This document shows positions 1-11,935 of a stretch of DNA of 64,000 bases, piece after piece; position 1 is the stretch's first letter; the number at the start of each line of letters is the position of its first letter. Under the pieces are notes generated by a model. That model searched no databases, was not told the origin of the DNA, and worked only from the letters and a program-made list of their open reading frames with translations. The stretch lies in the NCBI GenBank assembly GCA_947000775.1, contig CAMQGK010000299.1, positions 19,516,001-19,580,000 of the forward strand. Reading direction: 5' to 3'. The translations under genes and the position numbers were made by a program. This DNA comes from Pterois miles. Its lineage: Eukaryota; Chordata; Actinopteri; Perciformes; Scorpaenidae.

Positions 1-316
1 TCTTTCTCATTACAATATAAAAATATTTTTTGTCACATTGCTACCATGTATGGAAAAGAAACAATACTAAAAAGCTACTAATCTGTCAAATTCTTCTGAA
101 TAAAAAATAAATAAACTGTCGTCTTATCTGATTTACATGGACAAACAGCTGCCGATGATATATTATAAGTTCATCTGAGGCCCTTTGAGAGAGCTCCAGG
201 GCTGACTGGCAGCTGTCCATACTGTAGCTGGAATGCAGTGTGCGTCTCTGGGGTCAGAAGTGCTCAGGGACCGTGGGATGATGGGTGTTTTGGATTAAGA
301 AGGAGGGCTCATGGCG
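1..316. other. gpr142 3' flank
   Basis: AT-rich for the first 120 bases, then ordinary sequence. It probably includes gpr142 3' UTR. I see no minus-strand AATAAA here. Confidence 0.4.
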
Positions 317-1275
317 TCATGAGGGCTTTCTGGCCCTGCGAGGTGACAAGGGGGTGGAGTCCCGCTGCGAGCGCTTGTTGTTCCCACTGTACAGAGAGGA
401 GATGGAGGCGTTAGTGGGGGCCTGCGGGTTAGGCAGAGCGCGGCGAGGATACAGCGGGCCACCCCTGAGCAGCACGACGTCCCGCACTGCGCCGCGGAAA
501 GGCTTACTGACGAAGCAATACAGGAAGAAGTTGACGGCTGTGTTGAGCATGGCCAGCATGTTGGACAGGTCGTAGGCCAGGTGGACGCGCCAGTCTCGGT
601 GGACCGAGGACACGTAGAGATGGTAGATGACCACCACAGTCCTGGGTGCCCACAGCACAGAGAACACGGAGGTGATGGCCAGCAGCATAGCCGTGGTTTT
701 CCCAAGTCGCCGAGGAGGCGCAGACTTTGGCCCGCTCTCCTCCTGGCAGCACTGCTGCCTCTGCCTCACCCTCAGCGTGTGGATTATCAAAGAGTTCAGC
801 ACTAAGAAGATGCTGCAGGGCAGGAAGTAGATGATAGTTACATGCATCCATATGAGGACGGTGTCCAGGGCTGTGGGCGGGTGGCTGTTCCTCCACATGT
901 CCGACCACCAGAAGAAGGGCACGCCCGATACAAGAGACAAGGCCAGGACCACCGCGATGATCTTCCTGGCCCGGGCTGGGTAGCTGATCTGGCGGTGGAG
1001 GAGGGGGTGGCACAGTGCCACATAGCGGTCCACGGTGAGGGGCACGGTGGACCAGATGGAGGCGTGATTGGCGGCGAACTCGGCAGCGCTGACGGAGTGC
1101 AGCAGGAGGGCAGGGACATCTCGGTGAAAGACTGCCGTCTCCAGCAGGAAGCCGACAAAGATGATGAAGAGCTGGGAGAGAATGTCTGAGCCCGTCACTG
1201 CCAGAAGGTAGTAGTAGAGAGTCTTCTTGGTGCGGGACGCCAGTCTGGACAAAGCCACAGCTGTGAGGATGTTCA
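317..1275 (-). CDS. gpr142: gpr142 terminal coding exon (TM1 to C-tail)
   Basis: Carries TM1 through the C-terminal tail and the TGA stop at 317-319. The acceptor, read on the minus strand, is ...GTCTCTGACAG ending at 1276. The 959-bp length is 2 bases plus 319 codons including stop, which matches the one base left over from the upstream exon. An ATG at 1304-1306 opens the frame but lies in the intron, so it is not the start. Confidence 0.93.
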
Positions 1276-3248
1276 CTGTCAGAGACAAACAAAAAGAGGC
1301 AGACAAGAGTCACAAGACGTAGAAAATTAGATTCTGTCTGTCTGTATTTACGTCTGTATGTCCTTCGAGGTTCTTGACAACCATTCATCCGATCAACTTC
1401 ATATAAGCGTATAAGGTGTATCTATGGACCCAAGGAGACACAGCGTCCAGTGTGAAGCTGTTTGAATGAGCGGTTCTCGAGAAAGCTGCAAGCAGCAGCA
1501 CCAGATGCCAAATAATCGGCGAACGGGCACTGCACTGGTCTCCATAACGACTTACTTAGCTTCTGCTTTATGGCGTAACAAACTAAATTAAGATGTTAAT
1601 TAATCAACACTGATATTTATATTTTATATTTTAATATATATTAAATATACATATGTATTTATGCATTTATTAATGTATTCATTTATTTAGTTACAATTTC
1701 TCTTTGCATATCACGAAAAATGTACCCAAAATTATTTATTTCTCTATTCTTTTCTATACACACTTTTTTAAAATGTATTTGTGTATTTTTTGCATCATTA
1801 TGCATAATTAACACAAATAAATAAATGGGGAAAAATACATACATTTATAAAAACAAATCCATTAATAAATGAAAGGGAAAATTACACAGAACATATACGG
1901 GAGTTAAGACAAAGACACATAAATAATGAAGCAAATTATTATTAACAGAAATATCTATTTATGTCACATTTTATCAATTAATTAATGGTTATATTTATTT
2001 CTAATATTATTTATGATACATTTAATGACATATGTATTTATTTATTTATCGAGTCATATATTTGATTTTGGCAGGATCCGTCCTCCATACATTTTGGCCA
2101 CAGTAGGAAGAAATTCTACCTTGTATTTGCAGGAAAAATGCATTCAGCAGTGTAAGTTACAAACCATTGATTTCATCTATCGTCTATACAGTATCTGCAC
2201 TCTGTTTTTTAACAGCTCATCAACAGCAGAATGTTTTCTCTGGAGCATCTGTAACATCAGGCATACAGCTGTTGACTCTGGCCTTTCAGGCCTTTCTATT
2301 TATTTTCCTTTGGGTACCATTACGTGATGCATCTGAATGCTGTGGTGACACCTCTGCTTGTTTTGAACACCAGTCTGTCTAAATGTCTGCTGGATCAATA
2401 CCAAATCACCACCATCGACGTATAGACGAAGCCCAGTAATGAGAACAAGCTGAAGGCTGTCCATCACAGTGACAGTTATTTCCACTTTCTGAATTACTGA
2501 GGTGATAAATGTGGAGAGACAGCTGGCTGGGCAGATCGATATTAATACCAGACTAAAACAAAGGGATTATTAGACGATAAGATAATTATAACCTGTGAAA
2601 AGAGCCATCAGCACATCGGTGCTGCAGCAGTGTCACTGGTCCATTAGAGCATTTTAATGTGCCTCTAACTCACTTGTGTATTGATTTCTTCTGTTCTCTG
2701 CAGTTTCCACTTCTGTTATAAATAGATAGAAATGCAACCTGACTGTGATTCAGTGCAAATGCAACTAATAAAATCATGTAGTGCATCAGTTAATATTCTG
2801 GCATTCAAATGTCAGTTCACCTCAATTACATATTAATAAATGTACGCTCATGTGGGATGTTTTTTCTAGTTAGATATTGTTTTTTGAGTTTTTCACATAA
2901 ATTGCTTTATTGGGCTTTTAATTCATTTATTTTTGATTTTGGCAGGTAACCTGCATAATCTTAGAAATCTCTAAACCATGACATATTAAACCAAAACTAT
3001 CTGCTAGTGTAGAAGCCACTAGGTAGGTGGGATCTGGGTGAAACCAACCCTGCACACAGACCTCTCCCTCTCCCAGACCTCATGACGGTGTACCTGGTAC
3101 TCCCACACAAAGCAGAACACTGTAGTAGATGACAGGGATGAAGCCCAGCACACACTTGGACTTCTGCAGCTCCTCGGGTTTCAGGCCCAGCTCATGGTGG
3201 CCGGCCACTGTCACATTGGGCCAGTCGATCATGACCTTGGTGCTTCCC
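317..3248 (-). CDS. gpr142: GPR142, class A G-protein-coupled receptor (two core exons)
   Basis: Seven-transmembrane receptor of the GPR139/GPR142 group; mammalian GPR142 is known to respond to aromatic amino acids such as tryptophan and acts in pancreatic islets. The coding sequence joins 3248-3094 to 1275-317. The junction codon (G+TG) gives the TM1 stretch YYSVLLCVGVPVNILTAVAL. Visible marks: an N-glycosylation site NVT before TM1; DRY at the end of TM3 (LTVDRYVALCHP); LWAP in place of CWxP in TM6; NFFLYC in place of NPxxY in TM7; and a basic, Ser-rich cytoplasmic tail. FAANHAS, VHRDWRVHLA and NFFLYCFVSK-type segments favour GPR142 over GPR139. Starting at the ATG in exon 3094-3248 gives 365 residues; adding the candidate upstream exon gives about 431, nearer the 462 of human GPR142. 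It is divergent from btbd17. Confidence 0.92.
1590..2091. mobile_element. Family T inverted-repeat element, left end unclear
   Basis: An AT-rich block of TTTATTTA words ending in the family's right terminus, TTTGGCAGGATCCGTCCTCC (2071-2090). The left terminus is not recognisable. It lies in the gpr142 intron. Confidence 0.5.
2092..3093. other. gpr142 intron, no gene
   Basis: No coding signal. A short piece near 2926-2951 (TTTTGATTTTGGCAGGTAAC) resembles the end of family T. Confidence 0.4.
3094..3248 (-). CDS. gpr142: gpr142 internal exon (N-terminus into TM1)
   Basis: A 155-bp exon flanked by TTATTTCCCAG on the acceptor side and CAG|GTACAC on the donor side. It encodes GSTKVMIDWPNVTVAG, a Glu/Lys-rich linker, then GFIPVIYYSVLLCVGVP, the start of TM1. 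This is too short to appear as a long open frame and was found by looking for the missing half of TM1. Its leading base completes a codon begun in an earlier exon. Alternatively translation starts at its internal ATG (3232-3230), with the earlier exon being 5' UTR. Confidence 0.85.
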
Positions 3249-3539
3249 CTGGGAAATAAGGTAGAGACAGAGAAATAAGACTCAAAGTCAGTGTTTTAAT
3301 TATAGAGAGCAAGACAAGATTATCTCATCCTATTGTCAGTAAATCCCATGAAATAACTAAAACCAGTAATAAGTTAAAGACACATCAATGAACCTCACTG
3401 TGTCCTTCATAATCATGAACACACACACACACTTTATTCTGACTCTGATATATTTAATTCAACTAATTCAAGGCAAAACAAATCAAGTCACATCAAAACT
3501 TCAAAATTAGTCAATCATCAAAATTAGTATAAAATAAAT

Positions 3540-3975
3540 GCTCAGATCATAAATAACATGGCAAACTGCAGCCCAACAGGCAACAACAGCTCAACAGAGT
3601 GTTGACTTGACTATGACTTGATCCAGACTGACTGGGACTATCATACAGTGGGCATGTCTGTAAAGGGGAGACTGGTGGGGACCCAGAGAACCCATTTACA
3701 TTCACACATCTGGAGGTCAGAGGTCAAGGGACCCCTTTGAAAACGGACATGACAGTTTTTCCTCACTAAAATCTGGAGTGTTATTTAACCTCCTTGACAG
3801 GTTAGTATGACCTGGTTGGTAGTGATGGATTCCTGAGGTTTTCTAATTTAATATGATGCCATCTTCACTCAGCTGAGCCCACTACAAGATGGTGGCTCAT
3901 GAGATTTTTAAGAAGTTAATTAAAAATTGGAAACTGCATTAATGCATTAAAGAACTGAATGGCTAATATACTGTA
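3540..3975. mobile_element. Family H element, partial copy
   Basis: Shares the family core (ACTGGGACTATCAT, GGGGAGACTGGTGGGGACCC, CTGGAGGTCAGAGGTCAAGG, ATGCATTAAAGAA) with the other H copies, in the orientation opposite to the neighbouring copy at 4083. Confidence 0.6.
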
Positions 3976-4082
3976 AATTCAACCCTGGTATCAGTGAAAA
4001 TGGACAGACTTGGCTAATATAAAATATTGTCAGTATATATAGATGCATCCTGTTTATGCTGTTTGAAATAACAATAGCAACT

Positions 4083-4555
4083 GGGGCTGTCAACATTAAC
4101 CTGATAATGATACGTTAATACAAAATCTTTTTAATGTCACTAATGTATTTAATACAGCATATATTCAATACATACAGCATCATATGAAACTAGAAAATCT
4201 AAGTAATCCATCGGTACCAAGCAGGTCATACTAGCTTGTCTGAAAGGATGCTAAATAATGCCACGGGTCCCTTGACCTTTGACTTCCAGTTATATGAATG
4301 TAAATGGGTTCTCTGGGTACCCACCAGTCTCCCCTTCAGTCATGCCCATTTTATGATAATCACATGCAGTTTACTGAATAATAAATAAATATTTGAATGC
4401 ATTTGCAAATAGCAGCATATTTGCCCACTCCCATGTTGATAACAGTATTAAATACATGACAAATTTCTCTTTAAGGTATATTTTGAACAGATAAAAATTG
4501 TGGAATTAATTTGTGATTAATCTAAATAAACTATTTTAACGGATTGACAGCCTGA
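4083..4555. mobile_element. Family H element, complete copy with both ends
   Basis: Begins GGGGCTGTCAACATTAA and ends GGATTGACAGCCTG, so both termini read (A/G)GGCTGTCAA inward. Its core includes GGTTCTCTGGGTACCCACCA and GCAGCATATTTGCCCACTCC. Confidence 0.65.
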
Positions 4556-5358
4556 GTCTGAATCTTTGCAGATGATGAGCTGATTTATGTTGCTGCAGGT
4601 TGTATTTTACTATGATTATGATCAGTATTGTGTTAGTACTATCTATTGTTTGTTTTATTGAGCTGTTTGCTGTTATTCAGAGATGAATTGTGGAAACTAA
4701 ATGTCGGCTTGGACTCAACTCAGTCAATTAAACTGCTGGTCCACAACAACAGATGGACGGACAGCGCTGACCCTGTCACCTCCACCCTCCCCTGAGTCAT
4801 TACCATCCTGTCTCCCCATCTAACCTTTTCACCTGGGATCCATTCATCCTGTTTTTCTCTGTCTGCCTACTCTCCTAATTTACTTCACTCATCCATGAAG
4901 CCATATTTGGACTGTGTTATCTCTCAAGCTTTCAGTGACAAAACCATTTGCGGATGCTTAACCAACGTAAACATCATCATGGAGCCACAATCACCCCGTC
5001 GGTGAAACCGGCTGGTGATGTGAGCAGGGCAACCACTACTTCGGACAGTTGATCATATTCAATGACCGTGATTGTAAAGGCTATTTATGTGCCAAAACCC
5101 TGCATGTGCACCATACGACTGGAGCATTTTATGGCTTGTAGCAGGAATGTGCTCATAAAATTGAGAGATGTCTCAGTGCTTGACTGCTTTAATTCACCTC
5201 AGCGCAATAAACTTACAGAACAACATGGATCGGAAAGCAATTGTCGAGATCAATGGTGTAATTCAGTATGAAGTTGTGTAGAAAGGTGAGAGGTCAGTGT
5301 GATAGAAACATATTCTGGCCTTAGTTTATTTTTTATTTTTTATGAATCTTGAAAACCG

Positions 5359-6000
5359 TGGAGGACAGAACCTGCCAAAATCCAAATAAATGGATAATAG
5401 TTAATGTGTAAATGTGATATAAATTGATATTTACACATTTAAAAATCTATATCTATTTTCCAATTTGCTTTATTTTTGTCTTTGTAGTAATTCTCTTATT
5501 TTACTCGTCTGTTTATTTATTTATCTATTTGTTTTTATTAATTTTTAAATGTATTGATTTTTGCATTTATTTTTTATGTTTATTTTTAAATGTGTGTATC
5601 TGTTTATGTATTCATGCCTTTATTGACAGCTCTCCTTATTTGCATAATGAGGCAGAAAATAACAGAAATAACTCTGGTGAAATAAAAAAAGGGCGAAATA
5701 AAAAGAGAATATAATAAATAAATGAAATATAAATTCAAAAGTAAATGAGTAAAAAAAATAAAAGCAAAAATAAATTAATTAAATCAAAAATGAAGAAAAA
5801 TAAATAAATAAATAAATAAAAGGAAAAAATGAATAGTTATATAACTATATAAGGGAATTAATACAAAGATAAATAAGTTAGCAAATTAAAACAGAAATAT
5901 ATTATATTATATTATATTATATTATTAATAATATTAATTATTATTACATATTTGTAACATTATTTTTGTTACATTGTCGTCATGTCATTTATTTATTTAT
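5359..6000. mobile_element. Family T element
   Basis: The left terminus GTGGAGGACAGAACCTGCC is followed by CAAAATCC and a long TTTATTT/AATAAATA-rich core with the shared CATTTGCATAATGAGGCAGA-type motif (5637-5655), then an ATATT run near 5900. The right terminus is eroded. Confidence 0.6.
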
Positions 6001-6002
6001 CA

Positions 6003-6255
6003 AAGTTAAAGTCCTGTGTCGCTTGTTCTCGTTATTATATGATGTAACTTTCAATAACGGTTGCTCTTCATACTACACCACTTACTCTGACCAGTTATAA
6101 AAACATCCACATTCAGCGTATTCGGGATTTGTAGAAACGTACAATGCCAACTTTTCTTTCCTTGCGACTGGACTGGTTTTACCCAACTGTGATGCAGCTG
6201 TAGAAGTTCAAATTTACATTTTTCTGAGCACTTTAAGGATTTCTCAATCGATTCA
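6003..6255. repeat. Dispersed repeat, copy 1 (pairs with 47640-47880)
   Basis: About 250 bp sharing AAAGTCCTGTGTCGCT, CCACTTACTCTGAC, GTAGAAACGTACAATG, CAACTGTGATGCAGCTGTAG and TTTCTGAGCACTTTAAGGA with a segment 41 kb away. Both copies are followed by family H sequence. Confidence 0.6.
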
Positions 6256-6264
6256 AATATCTTG

Positions 6265-6495
6265 ATAAATGTCCATACTTAATCGTGACTATTCTCAAAT
6301 TAACCCATTTTCATTCACATATCTGGAGGTCAGAGGTCAAGGGACCCCTATGAAAATGAACATGCCAGTTTTTCCCGAGCGTTATTTAACCTCCTTCATG
6401 ACAAGCTGGTCTGACCTGGTGGTACCGATGGATTCTTTAGGTCTTCTAGTTTCGTATGATACCAATACCTTCACTGTAGCTGAGATGCTAACACC
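6265..6495. mobile_element. Family H fragment
   Basis: Contains CTGGAGGTCAGAGGTCAAGG, GACAAGCTGGTCTGACCTGG and GATGGATTCTTTAGGTCTTC from the family core, joined directly to the dispersed repeat at 6003-6255. Confidence 0.55.
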
Positions 6496-7554
6496 TCTGT
6501 GACACGAAGGACGTCAGACAGCGTTGTAGTCTGACTACTGCCTTCGTACTGTATGTTGGCATTAACATTTAGTTTTCAGGACACAATATTTCTCTTTTAT
6601 ACCTGGTCTGTTTGTGAATTATTCTGCTGAGCTGAAGTACTTTTGTGGTGTTAAGAAGTCTTTATCACTCTGCTCAACATGCTCCCAGCGGTTTGGGCAC
6701 AAAGACTTAAATCCAGGCCATAAAACTGACACTTCCTCAGACTTAAGAAGAAATGTGAGCTCAGAGTTTGCAGCATGATGTGATTCAACAGTGTTTTGTT
6801 TTCATACTCAAATGTATTTTGGTTGCTTTGTTTATCTGTGAAACATTCTCATATTTCATCCTTTGTTATGTAACAACGTCCCATGCGCTGAGATAGGATG
6901 TCTTATTCAGTATTAATAGGAGCTCAGCTCCCATAGGAGATGTACTGTACGTTCATGTTTGAGCCCAGAGAAGAACACACCTCTTTCCCTGTTTCTACAG
7001 TCTGCTACCGTCCGTCTTCAGCACATTACCTGGGCCTCCTGTGTGGAGGTTTGGGAAAAACATACCAATCAATCACAAATCCAAATAGAAAAAAGCTGTA
7101 AGAATTCTGAACAGAGCTGATTATCATGAATCAACCACCATATTATTTATAAAATCATATGACTCTTTTAGAGATTTGGTGGAATTTGAAGTATTATTGC
7201 GTAAAGTCAAAAAGCAGTTGCTACTGGATGCAGAACTGTAAATTAGAATAAGTCAGTATGAATTAGGTTAAAGGAACAAAGATTATAACAACGGGCAAAC
7301 CAAAGATAAATTATTAATTTGTAGAATCATTTTGAAAAGGAAATGTGTAAAACACTTAATAAATTTCTAAAGTATTCACAAATAGGATCATTGACAAATA
7401 TAAAATTAAGGTATGAGCACAAGAGTGTTTATGATCTTTTGTTTGGGACGTTTGGGGTTTATATAATATACATATATTTTATTTTGTTTCTTTTTTCAAT
7501 TAAAGTGTATTTTATTTGTTTTAGTATTTTTATTGCCTAAACCTAACACAGTTG

Positions 7555-7930
7555 AGCTTTTACTAAACCTAAGTAGTTTTGCCTCCTAAACTTAACCAAG
7601 CTGATCTTTTCCTCATCCTAAGTAGTTTTATTGTCTAAACCTAACAAACTAGTTTTGTTGTCTAAACCTAACTAAATGTTACGTTTAAAATTGTGAATTT
7701 ATCCACTGTGAGACTAATAAAGGAATATATAATTAAATAGTTTTATTGTACAAACCTAACTAAATAGTTTTATTGTCTAAACCTAAGAAACTAGTTTTGT
7801 TGTCTAAACCTAACTAAATAGTTATGTTGTCTAAACCTAACTAAGTAGTTTTGTTGTCTACACCTAACTAAATAGTTATGTTGTCTAAACCTAACTAAGT
7901 AGTTTTATTGTGTAAACCTAACCAAGCAGA
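7555..7930. repeat. Imperfect 27-bp minisatellite
   Basis: About a dozen degenerate units of TAGTTTTRTTGTCTAAACCT followed by AACTAAR. Single units of the same sequence also occur near 11885, 14550, 19450 and 36670. Confidence 0.7.
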
Positions 7931-7949
7931 GTAGTGTTATGATGTAGGA

Positions 7950-9775
7950 TAGGACTGTGAGAAATTCAAATACAGATCCCACTGTTTTATAAAAAAATAG
8001 TTATTTCTTTTATTTTTTACTCACATTTTATTCAGATGGTGGTATCTTCTTTGTACTATGACAATTTTCCTAAAATAAGATTTTAAAAACACAATGTATT
8101 ACAATATATTGAATCGTAACCCCTGGTACCATGATACATATCACATTGCCAGATTCTTTCCAGTACACACACACCTTGTTATTAGCTGCAGAAAATGAAT
8201 AAGCAAGGACAAAATAAGGGAAATCAGCAGAAAAGCACAGCACGCCACACTGAAATGACCTTCGGACAGCACCGCAGCATTTACTCTAAAACAGGGTAAA
8301 ATGCCTCCTGCTATGGCTGACAGCTCTGCTTCTGTCAGACACCGGATCTGCTCTCGAGCCTCATCGCAGGACCAGCAGTAGGACAGATGATCGGTATGAA
8401 TGGGAAGGTTGTGATGTCGCCAGCAAAACACGGCACAAGGGAGCAGTGATTACACTGACCAATCAATATCCCTGCAGCCACTTCTTTAATCCTGGAAGTG
8501 CTAATGAAATATTGGAAGCTTGGAGAGCTCTCTTGTCTCCTCTACTTAGTCTTCATCACACTTTATTTTCAGGGAAGTTTCAGGCTGGTCATTGTGTCCA
8601 GTTCCTCGGGAGCTGCAGACTCAAGGTGGGAATGGATTTGTTCTCACTTCAGAGGCGTTTGATTAAATCCACTCAGACTGTCGCTGTCCTCATCCACCAG
8701 GGAAATGAGGTATAATGACATGACAACATGCTCATCATAATGCTCCACCAGTCAGTATCCTCTGAGGAATCTCCCCTAAATAAACTTCAGCTTAGCAACC
8801 AGTCTGTGAAGATCAGAGGCATGTTTCTGATTAAGACTCTTCCCAGGGTTCAGATGCAGCTGGGGACTATAGGATGTGGCTCTGCAGGGGGCTCAGTGCC
8901 CAGGAAGCTGAACTGAACTTGATCTATGTTCCACTGAGTCCTCTTAATAATTCATCAACAGCCTGTGCACCTGAAACAACAGCGCTGGGAGATAAAGCGA
9001 GTTGCCAGCATAACTGTGCAGCCAATATATCACTGTTTCACATGAGAGCAGGCAGGATGCTTCTGGGACTTTATCATGACAGTGAGATCTACTTCAGATT
9101 TCATCTTGGCCGATGGAGGAGCAGCACATAAATAATATGTTTATGTTAAGAACTATGTTTTCCTTTGTGTATAATCACCTGAAAATAGGAATCGTTGTGT
9201 TTTCGTTACCTTAAAACGAGCCTTTTACATCTACATAGGTAGTGGGTCCTCTCTTCACAGAGCCAGTCACTATGTTTCTACAGAAGCCCAGAACGGACAA
9301 ACCAAACACTGACTCTAGATCAGTGGTGGCAGATCTCATGAGGGAAACCAGGTCTACAGAAACAAGCCCAAAACCAGAGACCTTACCTACCGACCACAAT
9401 ATGAGAGACTTTATATTTTTCTTGTCAACTAAACTTGAAGAAGCTGAATAATTAATTTAACAAGTAACTTATTTAGTTTTTGCATTTATTTTTATTTTTC
9501 CAAATCGGCATCGACACAATGTTTTCATATATCACACTTTAAAAAACAGCAAATGCCTTTGAATTGTCCCCCACTTGAAGGTGAATCAGATCTTTAAGTC
9601 CACTCACTTTTTGCCATATTTCACCCACTTAGTACCTGACAATGTTAGCTAAACTGGGAGTTTCAGTTTCAGTTGGTTGCAGTCTGCAACCTCACCGCTG
9701 GATACCGCCAGATCCTACACACTGGACGTGGCTCCTTCTGATGGACAATCAATGGCTGACAGGCAATACTAGTAC
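7950..9775. other. Non-coding stretch, no gene recognised
   Basis: Mixed sequence with several short open frames on both strands, none with recognisable protein content or splice support. If exon 10992-11173 is real, this is gpr142 intron. Confidence 0.4.
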
Positions 9776-9780
9776 ACTGT

Positions 9781-10560
9781 CCTTTATTTAACCAGTAAAT
9801 CGCATTAAGATTAAAATCTCATTTCTAAGAGTGACCTGGAGCAACACAAGCAGACAAATACAAGTGAACAAGCAGTCACGTCGACCTATAGAGCCACTTT
9901 CTCTTTCCTGTAGAATGCATTAAATTCCCTCCATACAGCAGTAATCAGCTCTGACAATTTCAGGTCCTGTACATTATTGCAGGAAGAAGGAGCAGCGTAT
10001 TTAAAAGCTTTTTTGCCTGGGTCTATTCTAACCTTTGGGGCCAACATCTGTAGAAGACTGTGAGAGTGTAAGCCATATTGATTTAGGTTTGTGCACATGT
10101 ATGCACATAGATACAAAGGAGGCAGTCCAAGAAGCAATTTATATAGAAATCAGTGTGAAAGTCTGCAGACATATAGCGATTGCCATTTAGCAGAAGCATG
10201 CAGGGTACAGTGGTGTACCAGTTTTCCACAGCCAGTGATAAAACGTAGAGCAGAATGGTGACCAGTATCCAGCTTCTTTAGGGAGGTGCATTCATATAGA
10301 GCAGATCATTATAATCAAATAAAAGGTAAAGAAAAAGTTGACAAAATTAAACATTTCTTTGCCTGAAGGGAGGAACAGGATTGTTCCTAAAAAAATAACC
10401 CTAATTTAAGTTTCAGCTTGAAACACAGCTTTTCAATGTGTAATCTGAAAGACAAGTTCTGATCAATAATAATACCTAAATCCTTATATATTGGGACCCT
10501 TTCAATATCAACCCCCTGAGCAGAATCTCAATGTTCTTATCATGCAGATGGTGATGTTCA
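9781..10560 (-). pseudogene. Decayed LINE, reverse-transcriptase C-terminus and 3' end
   Basis: Read on the minus strand, about 10490-9886 gives a broken reverse-transcriptase tail: a segment like DQNLSFRLHIEKLCFKLKLK, LGLFFRNN, then after stops KKAFKYAAPSSCNNVQDLKL and a stop at 9886-9888. These match the C-terminal region of teleost non-LTR retrotransposons. The 3' UTR follows and ends TTACTGGTTAAATAAAGG at about 9781, a 3' end typical of these elements. Truncated at the 5' side, as LINE copies usually are, and full of stops. Confidence 0.7.
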
Positions 10561-10564
10561 AAGT

Positions 10565-10970
10565 TCATTCACGAGGCCAAAATCCTGACCTGTGGTCAGT
10601 GTAAGCAGACAAAACCCAGAAGTGCATTATGGCAGAAATTACAGGCTAATATGATGAAAAATGTCTCTTTCTTTGGGGGTGAAATAAGAAAACACTTGAA
10701 GTATATTTTGTTAATATAAAAGATGAGTTCAAGATGGTGTAAATCATGAAACAATTGGAAGTGAGTCAGTCCAGACTTACTCCCTGCTTCAATAAATAAC
10801 TTTTATAATAAGACTGTACCTTGCACCAACATCTGATGTAAATGATGTGTAACAGCGCTGATTGCACAAGAAACAGAAACATTTCATCCTTTTACAACAG
10901 AGCAGCTCAGACACTTTGTCATAAACAGAGTTTTTCCTCTGGCTTTGTTTGCCCTTGTATGGTCAGTCTT
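10565..10970. other. Non-coding stretch
   Basis: Nothing recognised between the LINE remnant and the candidate gpr142 first exon. Confidence 0.4.
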
Positions 10971-10991
10971 ACCTTCACATCCAGTTTTCAC

Positions 10992-11173
10992 AGTGACTCT
11001 CCTCCTGGTTTATAGCCAGTCCTCTGCTCTGTTGTTCCCCAAGATGCTCCTAAAGAGTCCCTGACATCGCTGCTGGACACCCGCTGAGGAGACGTGGTGG
11101 AGGACAGTGAAGGGGAGGAAGAGGAGGAGGAGGAGGAGGAGGAGAAGTGGAGTCCAGGCAGCCGGTTCATCAC
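10992..11173 (-). CDS. gpr142: Candidate first coding exon of gpr142 (low-complexity N-terminus)
   Basis: On the minus strand an ATGATG opens a frame starting MMNRLPGLHF, followed by a serine tract from a CTCCTCCTC repeat. Splicing at ACT|GTGAAA (10992/10991) leaves two bases, the phase needed by exon 3094-3248, and gives ...KPGGESL-GSTKVM. A better-looking donor, AAG|GTAAGA, lies at 10973/10972. In the phase that would join the next exon, however, a TGA precedes it, so that splice would make this exon 5' UTR only. The N-terminus of this receptor is poorly conserved, so homology cannot decide. It may be coding, untranslated, or unrelated. Confidence 0.4.
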
Positions 11174-11447
11174 TGCAGCGAGTGAGCAGAGTGAGAGGGG
11201 AGAAATGAGGCAGAGGGGAGTGACAATGTGGGGAGGGTGAGAGAGGGAGGGATTGATCTGAGGATGGAAAGAGGTGAATAAGGGAGGAAAATAAGAAAGA
11301 AAGTGCAGAGAAGAATACAGGAAAAACTTTATGGACAGCTAACAGGAAATAAAAAGTGATAATGTTTCAGAATGTGTTTTTGGAAAAGAGACAAAATAAA
11401 TATACACAAAGCAGCCAGTATATCTAAAATCTATACTATATACTAAC

Positions 11448-11760
11448 TAGGGCTGTTAAAATTAATGCAATAACACATTAACGCAAATTTGTTTTGATGC
11501 CACTAATTTCTTTAACATGCCTTGTGATTTTCAGCTTGTAGTGGGCTCAGTTTCACAGCTAGAGTGGAGATACTGACATAGCTCGCTGGTCGTGGAGGAG
11601 GCTAAAGAACGCTGCTAAATTTTAGAAAGGAAAACCTGTCATGTCCATTTTCAAAGGAGTCCCTTGACCTCTGACTTCCAGATATTTGAATGAACATGAG
11701 TTCTCTGGGCACCCACCAGTCTCGCCTTTACAGACATGCTCACTTTATGATGCACAACTG
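11448..11760. mobile_element. Family H element, one end intact
   Basis: Starts TAGGGCTGTTAAAATTAATG, with ACACATTAACGCAAATTTG and CCCTTGACCTCTGACTTCCA further in. The other end is not found. Confidence 0.6.
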
Positions 11761-11935
11761 GGCTGGCTGTTTGTGTCCAGTGTGTTATGTTTCACTTTTA
11801 CTTTACAATCAGCTGATAGTTTGCATCCTATGATTGCAATGTCCAGTCACATTTGCACAACAAAAACCTTGCTGTTTTTTTCCTAAACCTAACAGTAAGT
11901 GGTTTTATTGCTTAAAACTTAATTTCTTGATTTAA

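Noticed and set aside
504..1388. Long minus-strand open frame of 294 codons overlapping gpr142
   Set aside because: Out of frame with the receptor, Pro/Arg/His-rich and without motifs; a shadow of the GC-rich gpr142 exon.
7555..7930. CTAAACCTAAC repeats as interstitial telomere
   Set aside because: Vertebrate telomere is TTAGGG/CCCTAA; this unit is 27 bp with intervening sequence and does not match.
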